Notes under the pieces: generated by a model | Told to the model about the DNA's origin: nothing | Seen by the model: the letters and a program-made list of their open reading frames with translations, nothing else | The model's database searches: none | Program-made: the position numbers and the translations under genes | Shown here: positions 1-10,043 of the stretch, piece by piece | Layout: each line of letters opens with the position of its first letter | Numbering within the stretch: the stretch's first letter is position 1 | NCBI RefSeq assembly: GCF_003545805.1 | Contig: NZ_NMQR01000002.1 | Span: forward strand, 124,304 to 188,303 | Length of the DNA: 64,000 bases | Reading direction: 5' to 3' | Source: Photorhabdus sp. CRCIA-P01 | GTDB lineage: Bacteria > Pseudomonadota > Gammaproteobacteria > Enterobacterales > Enterobacteriaceae

Positions 1-2374
1 CTACTGGTAATGCAGTGCCATCAACCATCTGCTTAACATGCACCCCATCACCACGCAGATTAACGTTGGCCTGAGGCAATCCATTTTCCGCGCTCCATTT
101 AACGTCGGCATTGCCACTGAATACACCTTTCAAATGTGTTTCAGGCCCCAGCAATGGCTGAATCATAGCAAGGTCCAAACGTTCAAGCACAATGGACGCG
201 CTACCACTGGCGCCAGCTTCAATGGATTTAGGTACGCAGAGCTGCGCATGTGGATTCAGCCAACAATGAGGGCCCACAGTGACTTTCTGCTGCTGATTAA
301 GATAATCAAGAGTTATCGCTTTAGTTAAACGCCATTCTCCAACCGGGGTGTCAAAACGGGTATTGTTAATGCTACCTTTCCATCGCTGTTGCTTACGATC
401 AAAACTACCATTCAGTGCAAGTTGACCAGCAATCGGCTCGCCATCAATCCTTAATTGCAAGTCGTGCTGTTTCTCATTGCCCTTGGCATCCAACGTAAAA
501 TTACGGACAATCAAATCCGCTTGTTTCAACTCACTGACTTTAACAGCAAGATTCCCTTGGATCTGTTCAGCAGAACGTACATCCCCTTTCACATTCACTC
601 GATCAATGCGCAAATCCTGCCATTTCAACCCATTAGCATTAAGATCAGCCAAAAGCCGAGGCGTTTGCACATTACCACGTAATTTCAACGTTCCATTCAC
701 GACACCGCCAAGCCCCGGTAATATGCCATCCAGCTTCGGTGCACGGATATCGCCATCCAGTTTCCACTGTTTGGATAACTGTCCCTGGAGATTCATTTTA
801 TTACGCCCTAAAGCCAGCTCGAATTGAGGAATATTCCACTGACCAGCAGCATTACCAGAAATCTTACCTTTGGCTTTTACTAAGTTCTGTTTTACGTTAC
901 CGTCCAGCGCAATTTCCGGGATCTGAAGCTGCCAACTACCACCGTGTAAACTACCACGGGTCACTATTTTGCCCTCTATTTTGGCTGGCCATTCCGGCCA
1001 CTGTTTAGCAGTATTAATCCCGGAGAGTGTCAACACCGCATTCCAACTTACCGCCTTACTCCAATCTGCTACACCTACCAGTTCACTCTTTCCCTGCAAA
1101 GCAGACAGGCGCAAGCGGGTCAACTTAAACTGTTCTTCATTACCTTTGGCATCTAATACAAGTAATGCTGGCGGGACTTCACTACCATTAATACCGGAAC
1201 GCAATGACAAATCATAACCACTAGCCTTACCATTAAGACGCATTTTTACATTATCAAGCTGATATTCTGGCTTCCCCGTTAAAGGCCAACTCAGTTGCTG
1301 GCTTTCAAGCATCATCCGTACTGGTAAACCTACCTTAGCCAGCTCCGCTTGAGCATCAAGTTTAGCACTGACAGGACCAGACAAATTCAGCCCTAAGCTG
1401 AGTTGCTCCAGTAAAGCGCCATTAAGCGTTACATTAACCTTTTGCCCCAGGATCTCTTGTCGACTTAGCTCACCTTTTATGACCAGTTTTATTGGCCATT
1501 GCTGTGCCAGAGTCGCGGAACCATTAATGGCGAGAGAACCTTCCGGCATTTTAACATCCAATTTATTGAGCTGAATCTGCTGCCCCTGATTGCTAAGTTG
1601 CAGCAAAAACTCATTGATTGTGATATTGGTATCACCAGTCAGCCGTAATTGCTTGCCACTGATCCCTGCAATAGTCATATCCAGTGGAATAGGCACTTCT
1701 GGTAATGTTGCCAATAGCGGCTGAGAGAACAATTTTTTCAGAATCTCTCCCAACGATTTTTCCGGTTCAGCCCCTCGTTTCGCTTTCCCCTCTGCTTCCG
1801 CTATTTTCAGCCGTTCAGAGAGAGTTTTTGGCAGCCCCACCAGCAATCCATTAATTTTTGTTGGCTTAAGCGTTAATGATTTTTGCTGCCAGTGAGCAGC
1901 GGTCCTAAATTCATCAAGGGCAAATACCGTATCATTTACAGTGACAGTGATATCTTTAACGGATAGCAAATCAAGTGAGACGGGATATGGCGTCCTCAAT
2001 TCAGTTAAAGGTTCTGACTTTGGCGATGGTTCTCCCGCAGGGGACAATTGTTTAGTATTAATCGCAACTTTTACGCCTTCCGTTGTCAATGCATTAACAC
2101 ATAATTGACTATTTTTCAGACAGGAAAGACGCAGTGAAAGGTGGAGTTGATTCACATTGACATTAACACCGGGCATTTGGTATTTAACGCCTTTCAGGGT
2201 CAAATCACGCCAACCGCCGCTGACACTGGCTATATCCAACCCCGGTACCCAACGGGCAGCACTGTTAATCATAAAATGCAGGCCAGATTGCGTTCCTACC
2301 AACCCGGCAACAGCAAGAACCAACAAAGTCACTATCAGCAGAAAAGCAATACTGACCTTTTTAATCCATCTCAT
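1..2374 (-). CDS. tamB: TamB, translocation and assembly module inner-membrane component (partial, C-terminus outside window)
   Basis: This is the N-terminal ~791 codons of TamB; the gene runs off the left edge, so the C-terminal DUF490 domain is not visible. The protein starts [13 protein letters not shown], a signal-anchor helix, followed by long repetitive beta-rich sequence typical of the AsmA/TamB bridge proteins. TamB spans the periplasm and works with the Omp85 protein TamA in outer-membrane protein assembly and, in the wider family, anterograde phospholipid transport. Its ATG at 2374 overlaps the tamA TGA (ATGA, 2371-2374), so the two are translationally coupled in the order tamA-tamB, as in E. 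coli. The family assignment is firm from sequence and synteny. Confidence 0.95.
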   Translation of the reverse strand, partial: MRWIKKVSIAFLLIVTLLVLAVAGLVGTQSGLHFMINSAARWVPGLDIASVSGGWRDLTLKGVKYQMPGVNVNVNQLHLSLRLSCLKNSQLCVNALTTEGVKVAINTKQLSPAGEPSPKSEPLTELRTPYPVSLDLLSVKDITVTVNDTVFALDEFRTAAHWQQKSLTLKPTKINGLLVGLPKTLSERLKIAEAEGKAKRGAEPEKSLGEILKKLFSQPLLATLPEVPIPLDMTIAGISGKQLRLTGDTNITINEFLLQLSNQGQQIQLNKLDVKMPEGSLAINGSATLAQQWPIKLVIKGELSRQEILGQKVNVTLNGALLEQLSLGLNLSGPVSAKLDAQAELAKVGLPVRMMLESQQLSWPLTGKPEYQLDNVKMRLNGKASGYDLSLRSGINGSEVPPALLVLDAKGNEEQFKLTRLRLSALQGKSELVGVADWSKAVSWNAVLTLSGINTAKQWPEWPAKIEGKIVTRGSLHGGSWQLQIPEIALDGNVKQNLVKAKGKISGNAAGQWNIPQFELALGRNKMNLQGQLSKQWKLDGDIRAPKLDGILPGLGGVVNGTLKLRGNVQTPRLLADLNANGLKWQDLRIDRVNVKGDVRSAEQIQGNLAVKVSELKQADLIVRNFTLDAKGNEKQHDLQLRIDGEPIAGQLALNGSFDRKQQRWKGSINNTRFDTPVGEWRLTKAITLDYLNQQQKVTVGPHCWLNPHAQLCVPKSIEAGASGSASIVLERLDLAMIQPLLGPETHLKGVFSGNADVKWSAENGLPQANVNLRGDGVHVKQMVDGTALPV

Positions 2375-4113
2375 AATTCAGATCCTAACCCGATGTAAAA
2401 CTGGATGTTACGGGATTCTGAATCCCCTATTGGTCTGGCAAGGTCAAACTTAATGGGCCCGACAGGAGAGGCCCAACGCACACCAACACCTACGCCGGTT
2501 TTAAAATTGCTCTTTCTAACGTCATTAATGGCTTCGCCGGTATCAACAAAAACAGCACTCCACCAATTACCTGTTACGTTATATTGGTACTCAAGCGAAC
2601 CCACAATCAGTGCGGATGCACCGGTCAATTTTCCTTTATCGTCTTTAGGAGAGATTTTCTGATATCTGTAACCACGAACACTGTGATCACCACCAGCGAA
2701 AAAACGTAAGTCGGGTGGAACCTTCTCGAATGCATTGGTTTCTATCCAACCCAAATTACCCCGAGCAACAAAACGGTGATTATCCCAATAAGTTCTGATC
2801 CAAACGTTTTGCGCCTGTAACACCAAGAAATCAACATCAGAACCCCAAAGGGTATCGGAGATATCAATAGAATAGCGCTGGCTATCGCCCCAATAAGGCA
2901 TTGTCCCCCCACGCTGGCGGATACGGCTAACATTTGCTCCTGGGTACAATAACATTGCCGTATTGGTGACATTAGCCTGAGTAAAGTGGCTGAGACTCCA
3001 ACGCATATTGATCCCATACTGCCAACCCGTGGAAAGATCCCAATTACGGGAAAGATTTACTGTCGCGGTATCTGATACGGTATCGTTGATATCTTTACGC
3101 TTATAACCCGTCTGCAATGCGTAATATTGCTCTAACGGATTCACCTTCAGCGGCATTTTATAGGTAGCATCAACGACCTGTTCAGGTGCAGAAAGGTTGA
3201 TGCTGGTGCTAAGGCTGTGTCCACGGGAATTAAGCCACGGTTTTGTCCATTTAGCCTTTACCCGTGGCCCTACATCAGATCCATAACCTCCACCCAGTTC
3301 AACATAGTTTTTGGAACGTGGTGTTAAGACCGCTTCAAGAGGAAGCATTCCGTCACCATTTTTTCTAGCGGTATTAAAATCTGGTGAGACTACTGCTGAA
3401 TTAAACCAGCCAGTTTCCGCCAGCCGCCGATTCAATTCGGCCAATTGTTCAGAGGCATAAAAATCCCCTTCTTTGAATGGAACCAGATGATTCAGATAAT
3501 CTTCGCGGATCTGTGAACCACGATAACGTATCTGACCAAAGTGATAACGCTCACCGCTATTAAAAGCCAAGTCCCAAAATGCCTCATGTCGCTCTTTGGC
3601 AACCCCCAATTGGCTCTTTTTCATAACAGCATCAAAATAACCTTTCCTAATAGCGAGCCCGGTCAGAGAACCTTTAAGGTCTTCATATTCATCATGATTA
3701 AGAATCGTTCCTTTCTTTGGGCTTTTGCTTTTTACCAGTTTGGCATAATCTCCATCTTTCTTAGCCCCACCTTCCAAAACAACATTAACATCGGCAATTC
3801 TCACAGGTTCGCCTGCGGTAACTTTTGCCGTTAATACCGAGCGAGCGGGCGGTTTATTTTCCTGATAGGTAAATTCGATAATGGGTTCATAATAACCAAG
3901 TGGACGCAAGCCTTCACGAATCGCTTTATCTACACGAGAGCGGAAACGGCCATCTGGCGCAACTTCATCAGTGCTGATAGTGGAGAGATGAATTCGGGCA
4001 TTTTTTTCTAAACTGCCTGTTAATCCTGCTATTTTCAGACGAAGATTAGCACTATGAGCAATGGGAGCTGCGATAGACACACAAAGAAAGCATAAAAAGG
4101 GGTATCTCGACAC
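2371..4113 (-). CDS. tamA: TamA, Omp85-family outer membrane assembly protein
   Basis: 580-residue precursor with a Sec signal peptide ([22 protein letters not shown]). The N-terminal ~240 residues fit three POTRA domains and the rest a 16-strand Omp85 barrel, including the VRGY motif of the loop 6 lid (residues ~484-487) and an FDLARPIG-type penultimate strand. TamA is the outer-membrane partner of TamB and helps insert some autotransporters and other outer-membrane proteins. It is first in the tamA-tamB operon, overlapping tamB by 4 bp, and is divergent from msrA across a 115-bp AT-rich spacer that must hold both promoters. The length matches E. coli TamA (577). Confidence 0.96.
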   Translation of the reverse strand: MSRYPFLCFLCVSIAAPIAHSANLRLKIAGLTGSLEKNARIHLSTISTDEVAPDGRFRSRVDKAIREGLRPLGYYEPIIEFTYQENKPPARSVLTAKVTAGEPVRIADVNVVLEGGAKKDGDYAKLVKSKSPKKGTILNHDEYEDLKGSLTGLAIRKGYFDAVMKKSQLGVAKERHEAFWDLAFNSGERYHFGQIRYRGSQIREDYLNHLVPFKEGDFYASEQLAELNRRLAETGWFNSAVVSPDFNTARKNGDGMLPLEAVLTPRSKNYVELGGGYGSDVGPRVKAKWTKPWLNSRGHSLSTSINLSAPEQVVDATYKMPLKVNPLEQYYALQTGYKRKDINDTVSDTATVNLSRNWDLSTGWQYGINMRWSLSHFTQANVTNTAMLLYPGANVSRIRQRGGTMPYWGDSQRYSIDISDTLWGSDVDFLVLQAQNVWIRTYWDNHRFVARGNLGWIETNAFEKVPPDLRFFAGGDHSVRGYRYQKISPKDDKGKLTGASALIVGSLEYQYNVTGNWWSAVFVDTGEAINDVRKSNFKTGVGVGVRWASPVGPIKFDLARPIGDSESRNIQFYIGLGSEL

Positions 4114-4228
4114 GCGGACTCCTAACCTGATCGTAATAATTTAATTATAATAAAATTTATCTTGAGTAACGTTTATAATATATACAATCTATTAGTATCT
4201 GAAAACTTAATAATTACGGGAGTGAATT

Positions 4229-4876
4229 GTGCCAACTTCAGCTAATAAAATCCTATCTATTGAGCCTCAAAGCGCATTACCAGGCAGAACCGAGCCACTT
4301 AAGGTTTCACCTAATCATGCTGTTACCGATCATGTGATAGAACCTGTTCCAGAAAATATGGAAGTTGCCTATTTTGGCATGGGATGCTTCTGGGGCGTAG
4401 AACGCCTATTCTGGCAACACCCCGATATCTACACCACCTCCGCAGGTTATAGTGGCGGTACAACAGAGAATCCAACTTACGAAGAAGTTTGTAGCGGCCT
4501 GACCGGACATGCTGAGGTTGTTAGAATTGTTTACGATCCAGCAAAAAACAGCTACGAAAACTTATTAAAACTTTTCTGGGAAAACCACGATCCAGCTCAA
4601 GGGATGCGCCAAGGCGGGGATATTGGCTCTCAGTATCGCTCCGCGATTTATACCGTGTCACCTCAGCAACATGAACTGGCATTAGCCAGCCGTGAACGTT
4701 TCCAAACAGCAATGCGACAACAAGGGGATAGCCGCCCTATTACAACGGAGATCACAGAAGCGGGGCCATTCTATTTCGCTGAAGACTATCATCAACAGTA
4801 TCTATTTAAAAATCCTGAGGGGTATTGCGGACTAGGCGGTATTGGTGTTTGCCTACCACAAATGAACAAAAACTAG
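4229..4876 (+). CDS. msrA: Peptide methionine-S-sulfoxide reductase MsrA
   Basis: 215 residues. It reduces the S-epimer of methionine sulfoxide in proteins and free methionine, with electrons from thioredoxin. The catalytic motif GCFWG is present with Cys53, preceded by MG and followed by VERLF. Conserved GYSGG, TGHAEVV and the C-terminal YCGLGG segment (resolving Cys) are also seen. The start is GTG at 4229 with a GGGAG Shine-Dalgarno sequence about 6 bases upstream, and the N-terminal ~40-residue extension matches the enterobacterial form. It is divergent from tamA, the same arrangement as in E. coli. Confidence 0.97.
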   Translation: MPTSANKILSIEPQSALPGRTEPLKVSPNHAVTDHVIEPVPENMEVAYFGMGCFWGVERLFWQHPDIYTTSAGYSGGTTENPTYEEVCSGLTGHAEVVRIVYDPAKNSYENLLKLFWENHDPAQGMRQGGDIGSQYRSAIYTVSPQQHELALASRERFQTAMRQQGDSRPITTEITEAGPFYFAEDYHQQYLFKNPEGYCGLGGIGVCLPQMNKN

Positions 4877-5030
4877 TCGTTATATTTTATTAATGTTATA
4901 ATTACTACGCTAATCAATAGCTTTCCAAGTGTTTGTTGTCACTTTTTATTTTATATGATTTTTATTGTTTCCTCCGGTGCTTTTCTAATGACAATCTACC
5001 CTACCACCGGAGGTAAAACACGGATTCCTT

Positions 5031-6362
5031 ATGCTAAATAGTCTTTTAATAGTATTTCTATTGTGCGCGATAAGCGCCTTTTTTTCGTTATCTGAAATCT
5101 CTCTTGCTGCTTCCAGGCGAATCAAACTCAAACTGATGGTAGATGAAGGTAATGTCAACGCAGCCCATGTCCTCAAATTACAAGAAACGCCGGGAATGTT
5201 TTTTACCGTGGTGCAAATCGGCCTAAATACAGTGGCAATTTTGGCAGGTGTTGTCGGTGAATCCGCATTTTCTCCTTCATTGAAAACGTTTTTCATGAAA
5301 TTTATGCGCCCCGAATGGGCAGACCAGTTGGGCTTTATCTGCTCTTTTGCCATTGTGACCAGTATATTCATTCTGCTCGCTGACTTGACACCAAAACGTA
5401 TCGGCATGATTAAGCCTGAAGCTGTCGCAGTGAAAATCGTTAACCCAATGCGCTTCTGTCTGACAGTTTGCCGCCCATTAGTTTGGCTATTTAATGGCCT
5501 GTCTGATCTTATCTTTAAGCTCTTTAAAATTCCGACAGCACGTAATGAAGACATCACATCTGATGATATTTTTGCGGTTGTGGAAGCCGGTGCTGTTGCT
5601 GGTGTGCTGCGTAAACAAGAGCATGAACTGATAGAAAACGTGTTCGAGCTCGAATCCCGCACAGTGCCTTCTGCCATGACCTCAAGAGAAAGTATCATTT
5701 ACTTCAATAAGGATGAAAGTGAGGAAAGTATCAAACAACGGGTTTCTAGCCAGCCACATTCCAAATACCTAATATGTGATGGAGATATTGATCACGTCAT
5801 CGGTTATGTGGATTCCAAAGATCTGCTTAACCGTGTCCTAAGTGGTCAAAACCTAAGCTTCAATAAAGGTGTCCAAATCCGCAACGCGCTGATCATTCCA
5901 GATACCTTGACACTTTCAGATGCGCTGGAAAGTTTTAAAGCGGCAGGTGAAGATTTCGCTATTATCCTGAATGAATATGCACTGGTAATGGGTGTGATTA
6001 CCCTTAATGATGTTATGACCACACTGATGGGTGATTTAGTCGACCAAGGACAAGAAGAGCAGATCATCATCCGTGACGAAAACTCATGGTTAGTAGAAGG
6101 AGGAACACCTATTGATGATGTACAGCGTGTACTGGATATTGATGATTTTCCTGATTCAAGTAACTATGAAACCATTGCAGGTTTCATGATGTTTCGGTTA
6201 CGTAAAATTCCAAAGCGTACTGATTCAGTCAAGTTTGCTGGTTACAAATTTGAAGTTGTCGATATTGATAACTACAAAATCGATCAGCTATTAGTTACAA
6301 AAATCACTGATACTCTCACCACGACGCCAACGCAAAACCTGCCTATCAGTGATGATAAATAA
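5031..6362 (+). CDS. ytfL: YtfL/PaeA, CorC/HlyC-family inner-membrane protein, probable polyamine exporter
   Basis: 443 residues with the three-part CorC architecture: N-terminal DUF21/CNNM transmembrane domain (about residues 1-190, opening LLIVFLLCAISAFFSLSEISL), a CBS-domain pair (about 200-330) and a C-terminal CorC_HlyC domain. In E. coli and Salmonella this gene (renamed paeA) is reported to protect against cadaverine and putrescine stress by export; it was long labelled a hemolysin homologue, which is misleading. It sits alone between msrA and convergent ytfK, with its 3' end 121 bp from ytfK and a hairpin in the gap. Family certain, substrate by homology. Confidence 0.93.
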   Translation: MLNSLLIVFLLCAISAFFSLSEISLAASRRIKLKLMVDEGNVNAAHVLKLQETPGMFFTVVQIGLNTVAILAGVVGESAFSPSLKTFFMKFMRPEWADQLGFICSFAIVTSIFILLADLTPKRIGMIKPEAVAVKIVNPMRFCLTVCRPLVWLFNGLSDLIFKLFKIPTARNEDITSDDIFAVVEAGAVAGVLRKQEHELIENVFELESRTVPSAMTSRESIIYFNKDESEESIKQRVSSQPHSKYLICDGDIDHVIGYVDSKDLLNRVLSGQNLSFNKGVQIRNALIIPDTLTLSDALESFKAAGEDFAIILNEYALVMGVITLNDVMTTLMGDLVDQGQEEQIIIRDENSWLVEGGTPIDDVQRVLDIDDFPDSSNYETIAGFMMFRLRKIPKRTDSVKFAGYKFEVVDIDNYKIDQLLVTKITDTLTTTPTQNLPISDDK

Positions 6363-6392
6363 AAACGGCCTCTTCTTGAGCTAAGGCCGTTT
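6363..6392 (-). terminator. Rho-independent terminator between convergent ytfL and ytfK
   Basis: A 9-bp perfect stem (AAACGGCCT 6363-6371 with AGGCCGTTT 6384-6392) and a 12-nt loop. On the minus strand the stem runs into a T-rich tail (GTTTTTATTTA), so it best serves ytfK; the plus-strand side for ytfL has no clear T-run. The stem starts at the base after the ytfL stop codon. Confidence 0.75.
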
Positions 6393-6481
6393 AGTATTCT
6401 CGTGTTAAGCGCCACTTATTGTTATTTTGTGGCGCAGATTACATAAGTATGCAACCATGCAACCCGATTCTTTTTCGTTAT

Positions 6482-6688
6482 CTATCCTATTTCGGACTGC
6501 AAACGTAGCACTTGCTGATTGACTTCGCTCATTACACTAAAATGGCGCTTATCTCTCACCTTCGGCAGTAAAATTTTGCCGCAGTCGAATTCAAAAGCCC
6601 CCATATCTTTAATGTATAAACGTCCACGGAATAAAGTTTTAACGTAGAGAGCAATTTTCAGTGGGTTATATCGGTGAAAAATTTTCAT
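6482..6688 (-). CDS. ytfK: YtfK, stringent-response modulator (SpoT partner)
   Basis: A 68-residue small gene, recognisable as YtfK: it opens [11 protein letters not shown], has the central [14 protein letters not shown] segment and ends with [11 protein letters not shown], colinear with E. coli YtfK at exactly the same length. In E. coli YtfK binds SpoT and tips it towards (p)ppGpp synthesis during phosphate and fatty-acid starvation. A strong AGGAGG Shine-Dalgarno sequence lies upstream of the ATG. It is convergent with ytfL and divergent from ytfJ across a ~290-bp spacer, as in the E. coli ytfJ-ytfK-ytfL block. Confidence 0.93.
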   Translation of the reverse strand: MKIFHRYNPLKIALYVKTLFRGRLYIKDMGAFEFDCGKILLPKVRDKRHFSVMSEVNQQVLRLQSEIG

Positions 6689-6978
6689 CTCTGCTTTTTT
6701 CCTCCTAAATACTTCTTACGGTTACGTTTGGTGAACCAACTCCACACACCATACCGTTATGTAGAATAATAGACTGAATTTATCCGATTTTGTTCCCTCC
6801 ATTTTTAGTTTTATGCACTGACTTTACATAAAATGACAGATATTTAGATATACATAACTATGTAACTTTATCTCTTACTTAATGTTAAAAATTTGATCTT
6901 CTTTAAAGAGATAAATCAGTTAATACCCGCTATGCTAGAGATCCATGTATTGTCACATTAACCTACAAAGGAAAAATT

Positions 6979-7533
6979 ATGATAAAGAACTTTATGCTAT
7001 ATGCTGCGCTACTTTGTTCTCCTGCTCTGGCATTCGCTCACAACATCACTCTGGAACAACAGGTTCCTGCGATCAGTGTTTCTGATAAAGGTGAGCTGTT
7101 ACTCAACAATAACAAGTTTAGCTACCAAAATTGGGATAGTGGAAAACTGATTGGCAAAGTGAGAGTCATACAACATATTGCAGGTCGTAGTGCAGCTAAA
7201 GAGATGAATGCTCCACTGATAGAAGAAATAAAACGCGCTGATTTTTCAAAAGAAAAATACCAAACAACCACCATCATCAATGTCAATGATGCCATATTTG
7301 GCACTGGGCCATTTGTCCGCAGCAGTATTGAAGATAGCAAAAGAGAGTTTCCGTGGTCTCAGTTTATCGCTGACAGCAACGGTGTGGTCAAAAAAGCTTG
7401 GCAGTTGGAAGCTAAAAATTCCGCCATTATTGTCCTGGACAAAAATGGCGTAGCGAAGTTTACCAAAGAAGGTGCGCTAAACGGTAGTGAAATCAAGCAG
7501 GTCATTGAATTAGTTCGTAAGGAACTACAGTAA
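6979..7533 (+). CDS. ytfJ: YtfJ, periplasmic thioredoxin-fold-like protein
   Basis: 184 residues with a cleavable signal peptide (MIKNFMLYAALLCSPALAFA, cleavage before HNITLE). The mature part belongs to the YtfJ family (thioredoxin/AhpC-like fold), which is conserved in enterobacteria but has no established function; no CxxC is present, so a thiol-redox role is not supported by the sequence. The Shine-Dalgarno AAAGGA lies 7-8 bases before the ATG. It is convergent with cysQ. The 290 bp upstream hold the ytfK and ytfJ promoters and no other gene that I see. Confidence 0.9.
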   Translation: MIKNFMLYAALLCSPALAFAHNITLEQQVPAISVSDKGELLLNNNKFSYQNWDSGKLIGKVRVIQHIAGRSAAKEMNAPLIEEIKRADFSKEKYQTTTIINVNDAIFGTGPFVRSSIEDSKREFPWSQFIADSNGVVKKAWQLEAKNSAIIVLDKNGVAKFTKEGALNGSEIKQVIELVRKELQ

Positions 7534-7541
7534 AAACATCC

Positions 7542-7589
7542 GTGGTGATAACGACTTGCAGGTATGTTTTCGTTGGCCCTTATCACCAC
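7542..7589. repeat. Inverted repeat between convergent ytfJ and cysQ
   Basis: A perfect 10-bp inverted repeat (GTGGTGATAA 7542-7551, TTATCACCAC 7580-7589) with a 28-nt loop sits in the ytfJ/cysQ convergent gap. There is no T-run on either side, so it is only a possible transcript-end structure. Confidence 0.4.
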
Positions 7590-7628
7590 AATTCCGCTGA
7601 AAAACAGCCATGCTCAAAAGAACCATAA

Positions 7629-8375
7629 TTAAAAAATCGTTACTCTAAATCCCGGATTCAGGAATGATTCACGAGGCGTATAATCTAGCGTCTGACCTTT
7701 CCAGTTCGTCACGTGAGCACCAGCAGCAATGGCTATAGCGTGACCCGCCGCAGTATCCCAGATATGAGTGGGTCCAAAACGAGGATAAAGTTGCGCTTTT
7801 CCTTCAGCCACCAGACAGAACTTCAGTGAAGACCCCACAGAAACCGTCTGATGTTCACCTAACTGATTGAGATAATCTTCTAATTCTGTATCCATATGAG
7901 AGCGGCTAACAACGACCATTGGTGGATTAGCATCACGAATCTTAATCGGCAAGCATTGACCTCCACAGGCTTTTTTCCATGCCTGCCGACCTTGCCCGGA
8001 ATAAAGCGTATCCTGCACAGGAGCATATATCACTCCCATCACGGGAACGCCCTCATCAATCAAAGCGATATTAACCGTAAATTCACCATTACGATTAATA
8101 AATTCCTTGGTACCATCCAGAGGATCAACTAACCAATAGCGCTTCCAATCACGCCTCTCTTCCCAAGTAGGAAGCTCTTCTTCCGACAACAGTGGAATTT
8201 CCGGAGCGATACGGGATAATCCGGCTTTAATTATTTTATGAGCCACAATATCAGCCATAGTAACCGGTGAATCATCTTGCTTATGATCAACTTTCAGGGG
8301 ATGTTCATCCTGATAAATTGTCATAATAGCCGCACCAGCTTCCTGAGCCAGTTGGCAGATTTGTTCTAGCATCAC
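7629..8375 (-). CDS. cysQ: CysQ, 3'(2'),5'-bisphosphate nucleotidase
   Basis: 248 residues of the inositol-monophosphatase superfamily. Metal-binding motifs are intact: the EE pair in [13 protein letters not shown] (residues ~60-72), DPLDGTKEF (~84-92) and the C-terminal [14 protein letters not shown] (~206-219). CysQ hydrolyses 3'-phosphoadenosine 5'-phosphate, the by-product of PAPS use in sulfate assimilation, and so links to cysteine supply. It is a single gene. Its neighbour in the direction of fklB is the accessory exporter at 8548 rather than cpdB, which borders cysQ in E. coli; this marks an island junction. Confidence 0.96.
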   Translation of the reverse strand: MMLEQICQLAQEAGAAIMTIYQDEHPLKVDHKQDDSPVTMADIVAHKIIKAGLSRIAPEIPLLSEEELPTWEERRDWKRYWLVDPLDGTKEFINRNGEFTVNIALIDEGVPVMGVIYAPVQDTLYSGQGRQAWKKACGGQCLPIKIRDANPPMVVVSRSHMDTELEDYLNQLGEHQTVSVGSSLKFCLVAEGKAQLYPRFGPTHIWDTAAGHAIAIAAGAHVTNWKGQTLDYTPRESFLNPGFRVTIF

Positions 8376-8547
8376 ACACCTCTGCGGTTAGTCATCTGTT
8401 ATCATTTTAGACTATATTACCAATTGATCTTTTTATTGGAACGGTAAGAATTTTATTACCATTCCTAAAATAAAAACAGCCGGATATACCTGCTCAAATT
8501 ATTGACAATCTGATGCAATCATTATGATCTTCATTAAAAACTTTACA

Positions 8548-9921
8548 TTAATACCCGCGACTTCGTTGTAAACCCTGACACACCGCAAGCGCCACTAAAG
8601 ACAACATAGCCGCTATCAGTAACGCCATAGCTTCCGAGATATGGATGACAGAATCCCCGCTGTGTTGCGTCAGCAATGAAAAAAAAGCGACTCCTGCGGC
8701 AAACCCGGTTTGACGCAACGTGCTAGTGAGGGCTGCCGCCAGTCCTGAGTTTTCAGAAGCAACATTGTCCATCACCAACCTTGCCATTAATGGATTAAGT
8801 ACTGCCGCCCCCGTACCTAACAGTAACAATCCAATCGCTAATAACCAGATATTCCCATCAGCAATCGGACTGAAGATACCCGCGAGCAACACCAGTCCAG
8901 CCGTTAACATCAGGAATCCTGCGGTAGCCTGAAAGTTGAAACGTTCGGCAATCCTCAATAAAGGTACCAAGGTTAATGGCAGAGAAAGTAACAGCATGGT
9001 CATAGCCAGATACAACGCATCAAAACCCAACTTCACGGCGAAATATTGCGGCAGCACCACAAATAGGCTCCAGTAGGCGATAGAGAAAATAATCGGCAGA
9101 ACCAATGAGATAAGAAAGGTACCATTTTTCAGCTCAGGCAAACGTGTGAAGCTACGTGCAGAAAAATGATGACACAACCAAATGCTTGCACTCCCCAAGA
9201 TAAGCAGCGTTGCCTTGACAATTGTGCCATTTTGGCCCGGAAGCACTTGCTCGAGGTATTGATACATGGTGACCAACAGCAGAATCACCGTCACCGGTAA
9301 GGTGCTAAACAACGAAACACGGCTTAACGCCCCATTGGCAGACAAGGTGCTACCTTTTCTTTTCAACATCAAGAATATAACCAGGCCCCCCAAGGGAAGG
9401 TTAAGCAACAATATCCATGACCAGTCTAGCATCCTGATTATCAAGCCCCCCAGAGGTGGCCCCAAAGAAAAACTCAGCCCAAGTATCATTGACCAAATTT
9501 TAAAAGCCTGTGATCGGTTACTACTTCCCACTGGAAACAGGAGATTCAACAACGCCATCGCAGCCGTATTCAAAAAGGCAGCAGCAATTCCTTGCATTAA
9601 ACGAACAAAGATAAAGCTGCTAAGAGAGACACAACTAACGGAAATATAAGAAGCAACAACGAACACCAATAGGGCAGAAATCAGTGTCTTCATGGCTCCC
9701 AGACGATCAGTAATTATTCCGGCAGGTAATAAGAAAGCGGCAAAACCCGCTGTATAAGAAATACTAAGCCATGCTCCTTCTTTAACACCGAAACCAAGTT
9801 CAGTCGCAATCACCGGGATAGCAACCCCTAAGCCTGTGGTATCAAAACCAATCATGAAAGTAACGATCATGATGGCAATAAATAGGGCTCTGTATTTCAT
9901 ATCTTGATTAGAAGAATTCAT
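8548..9921 (-). CDS. MFS exporter, DHA2 (EmrB/QacA-like) family
   Basis: 457 residues and highly hydrophobic, consistent with 12-14 transmembrane segments. The first helix carries the DHA2-type stretch FDTTGLGVAIPVIA, and the loop 2-3 motif A appears as GIITDRLGAMKT. The family exports hydrophobic drugs or secondary metabolites by proton antiport; substrate unknown. It lies 122 bp downstream of the HemB-like gene on the same strand, so it may export that pathway's product or give self-resistance. A large palindrome occupies the gap. A Shine-Dalgarno AGGA precedes the ATG. There is no counterpart here in E. coli (cycA-cpdB interval), so this is accessory DNA. Confidence 0.85.
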   Translation of the reverse strand: MNSSNQDMKYRALFIAIMIVTFMIGFDTTGLGVAIPVIATELGFGVKEGAWLSISYTAGFAAFLLPAGIITDRLGAMKTLISALLVFVVASYISVSCVSLSSFIFVRLMQGIAAAFLNTAAMALLNLLFPVGSSNRSQAFKIWSMILGLSFSLGPPLGGLIIRMLDWSWILLLNLPLGGLVIFLMLKRKGSTLSANGALSRVSLFSTLPVTVILLLVTMYQYLEQVLPGQNGTIVKATLLILGSASIWLCHHFSARSFTRLPELKNGTFLISLVLPIIFSIAYWSLFVVLPQYFAVKLGFDALYLAMTMLLLSLPLTLVPLLRIAERFNFQATAGFLMLTAGLVLLAGIFSPIADGNIWLLAIGLLLLGTGAAVLNPLMARLVMDNVASENSGLAAALTSTLRQTGFAAGVAFFSLLTQHSGDSVIHISEAMALLIAAMLSLVALAVCQGLQRSRGY

Positions 9922-9975
9922 ATAGTCCTATGCTTAAGAGGATGAATATAGCCATGCTTTTCCATACATAATTAA

Positions 9976-10019
9976 TGTTTCAGACAACAATAATTCAGAG
10001 ATCATTATTATCTGAAACA
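9976..10019. repeat. Imperfect 44-bp palindrome between HemB-like gene and exporter
   Basis: Arms TGTTTCAGA (9976-9984) and TCTGAAACA (10011-10019) enclose a second arm pair AATAAT/ATTATT (9989-9994, 10004-10009). It could be an operator for the exporter or a transcript processing/termination hairpin; there is no T-run. It lies about 55 bp upstream of the exporter ATG. Confidence 0.55.
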
Positions 10020-10043
10020 CCTGACAATATCGTATTAATTTAC

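Noticed and set aside
5031-6362. Hemolysin
   Set aside because: The HlyC/CorC label is historical; the DUF21-CBS-CorC architecture points to a membrane transporter or regulator (YtfL/PaeA).
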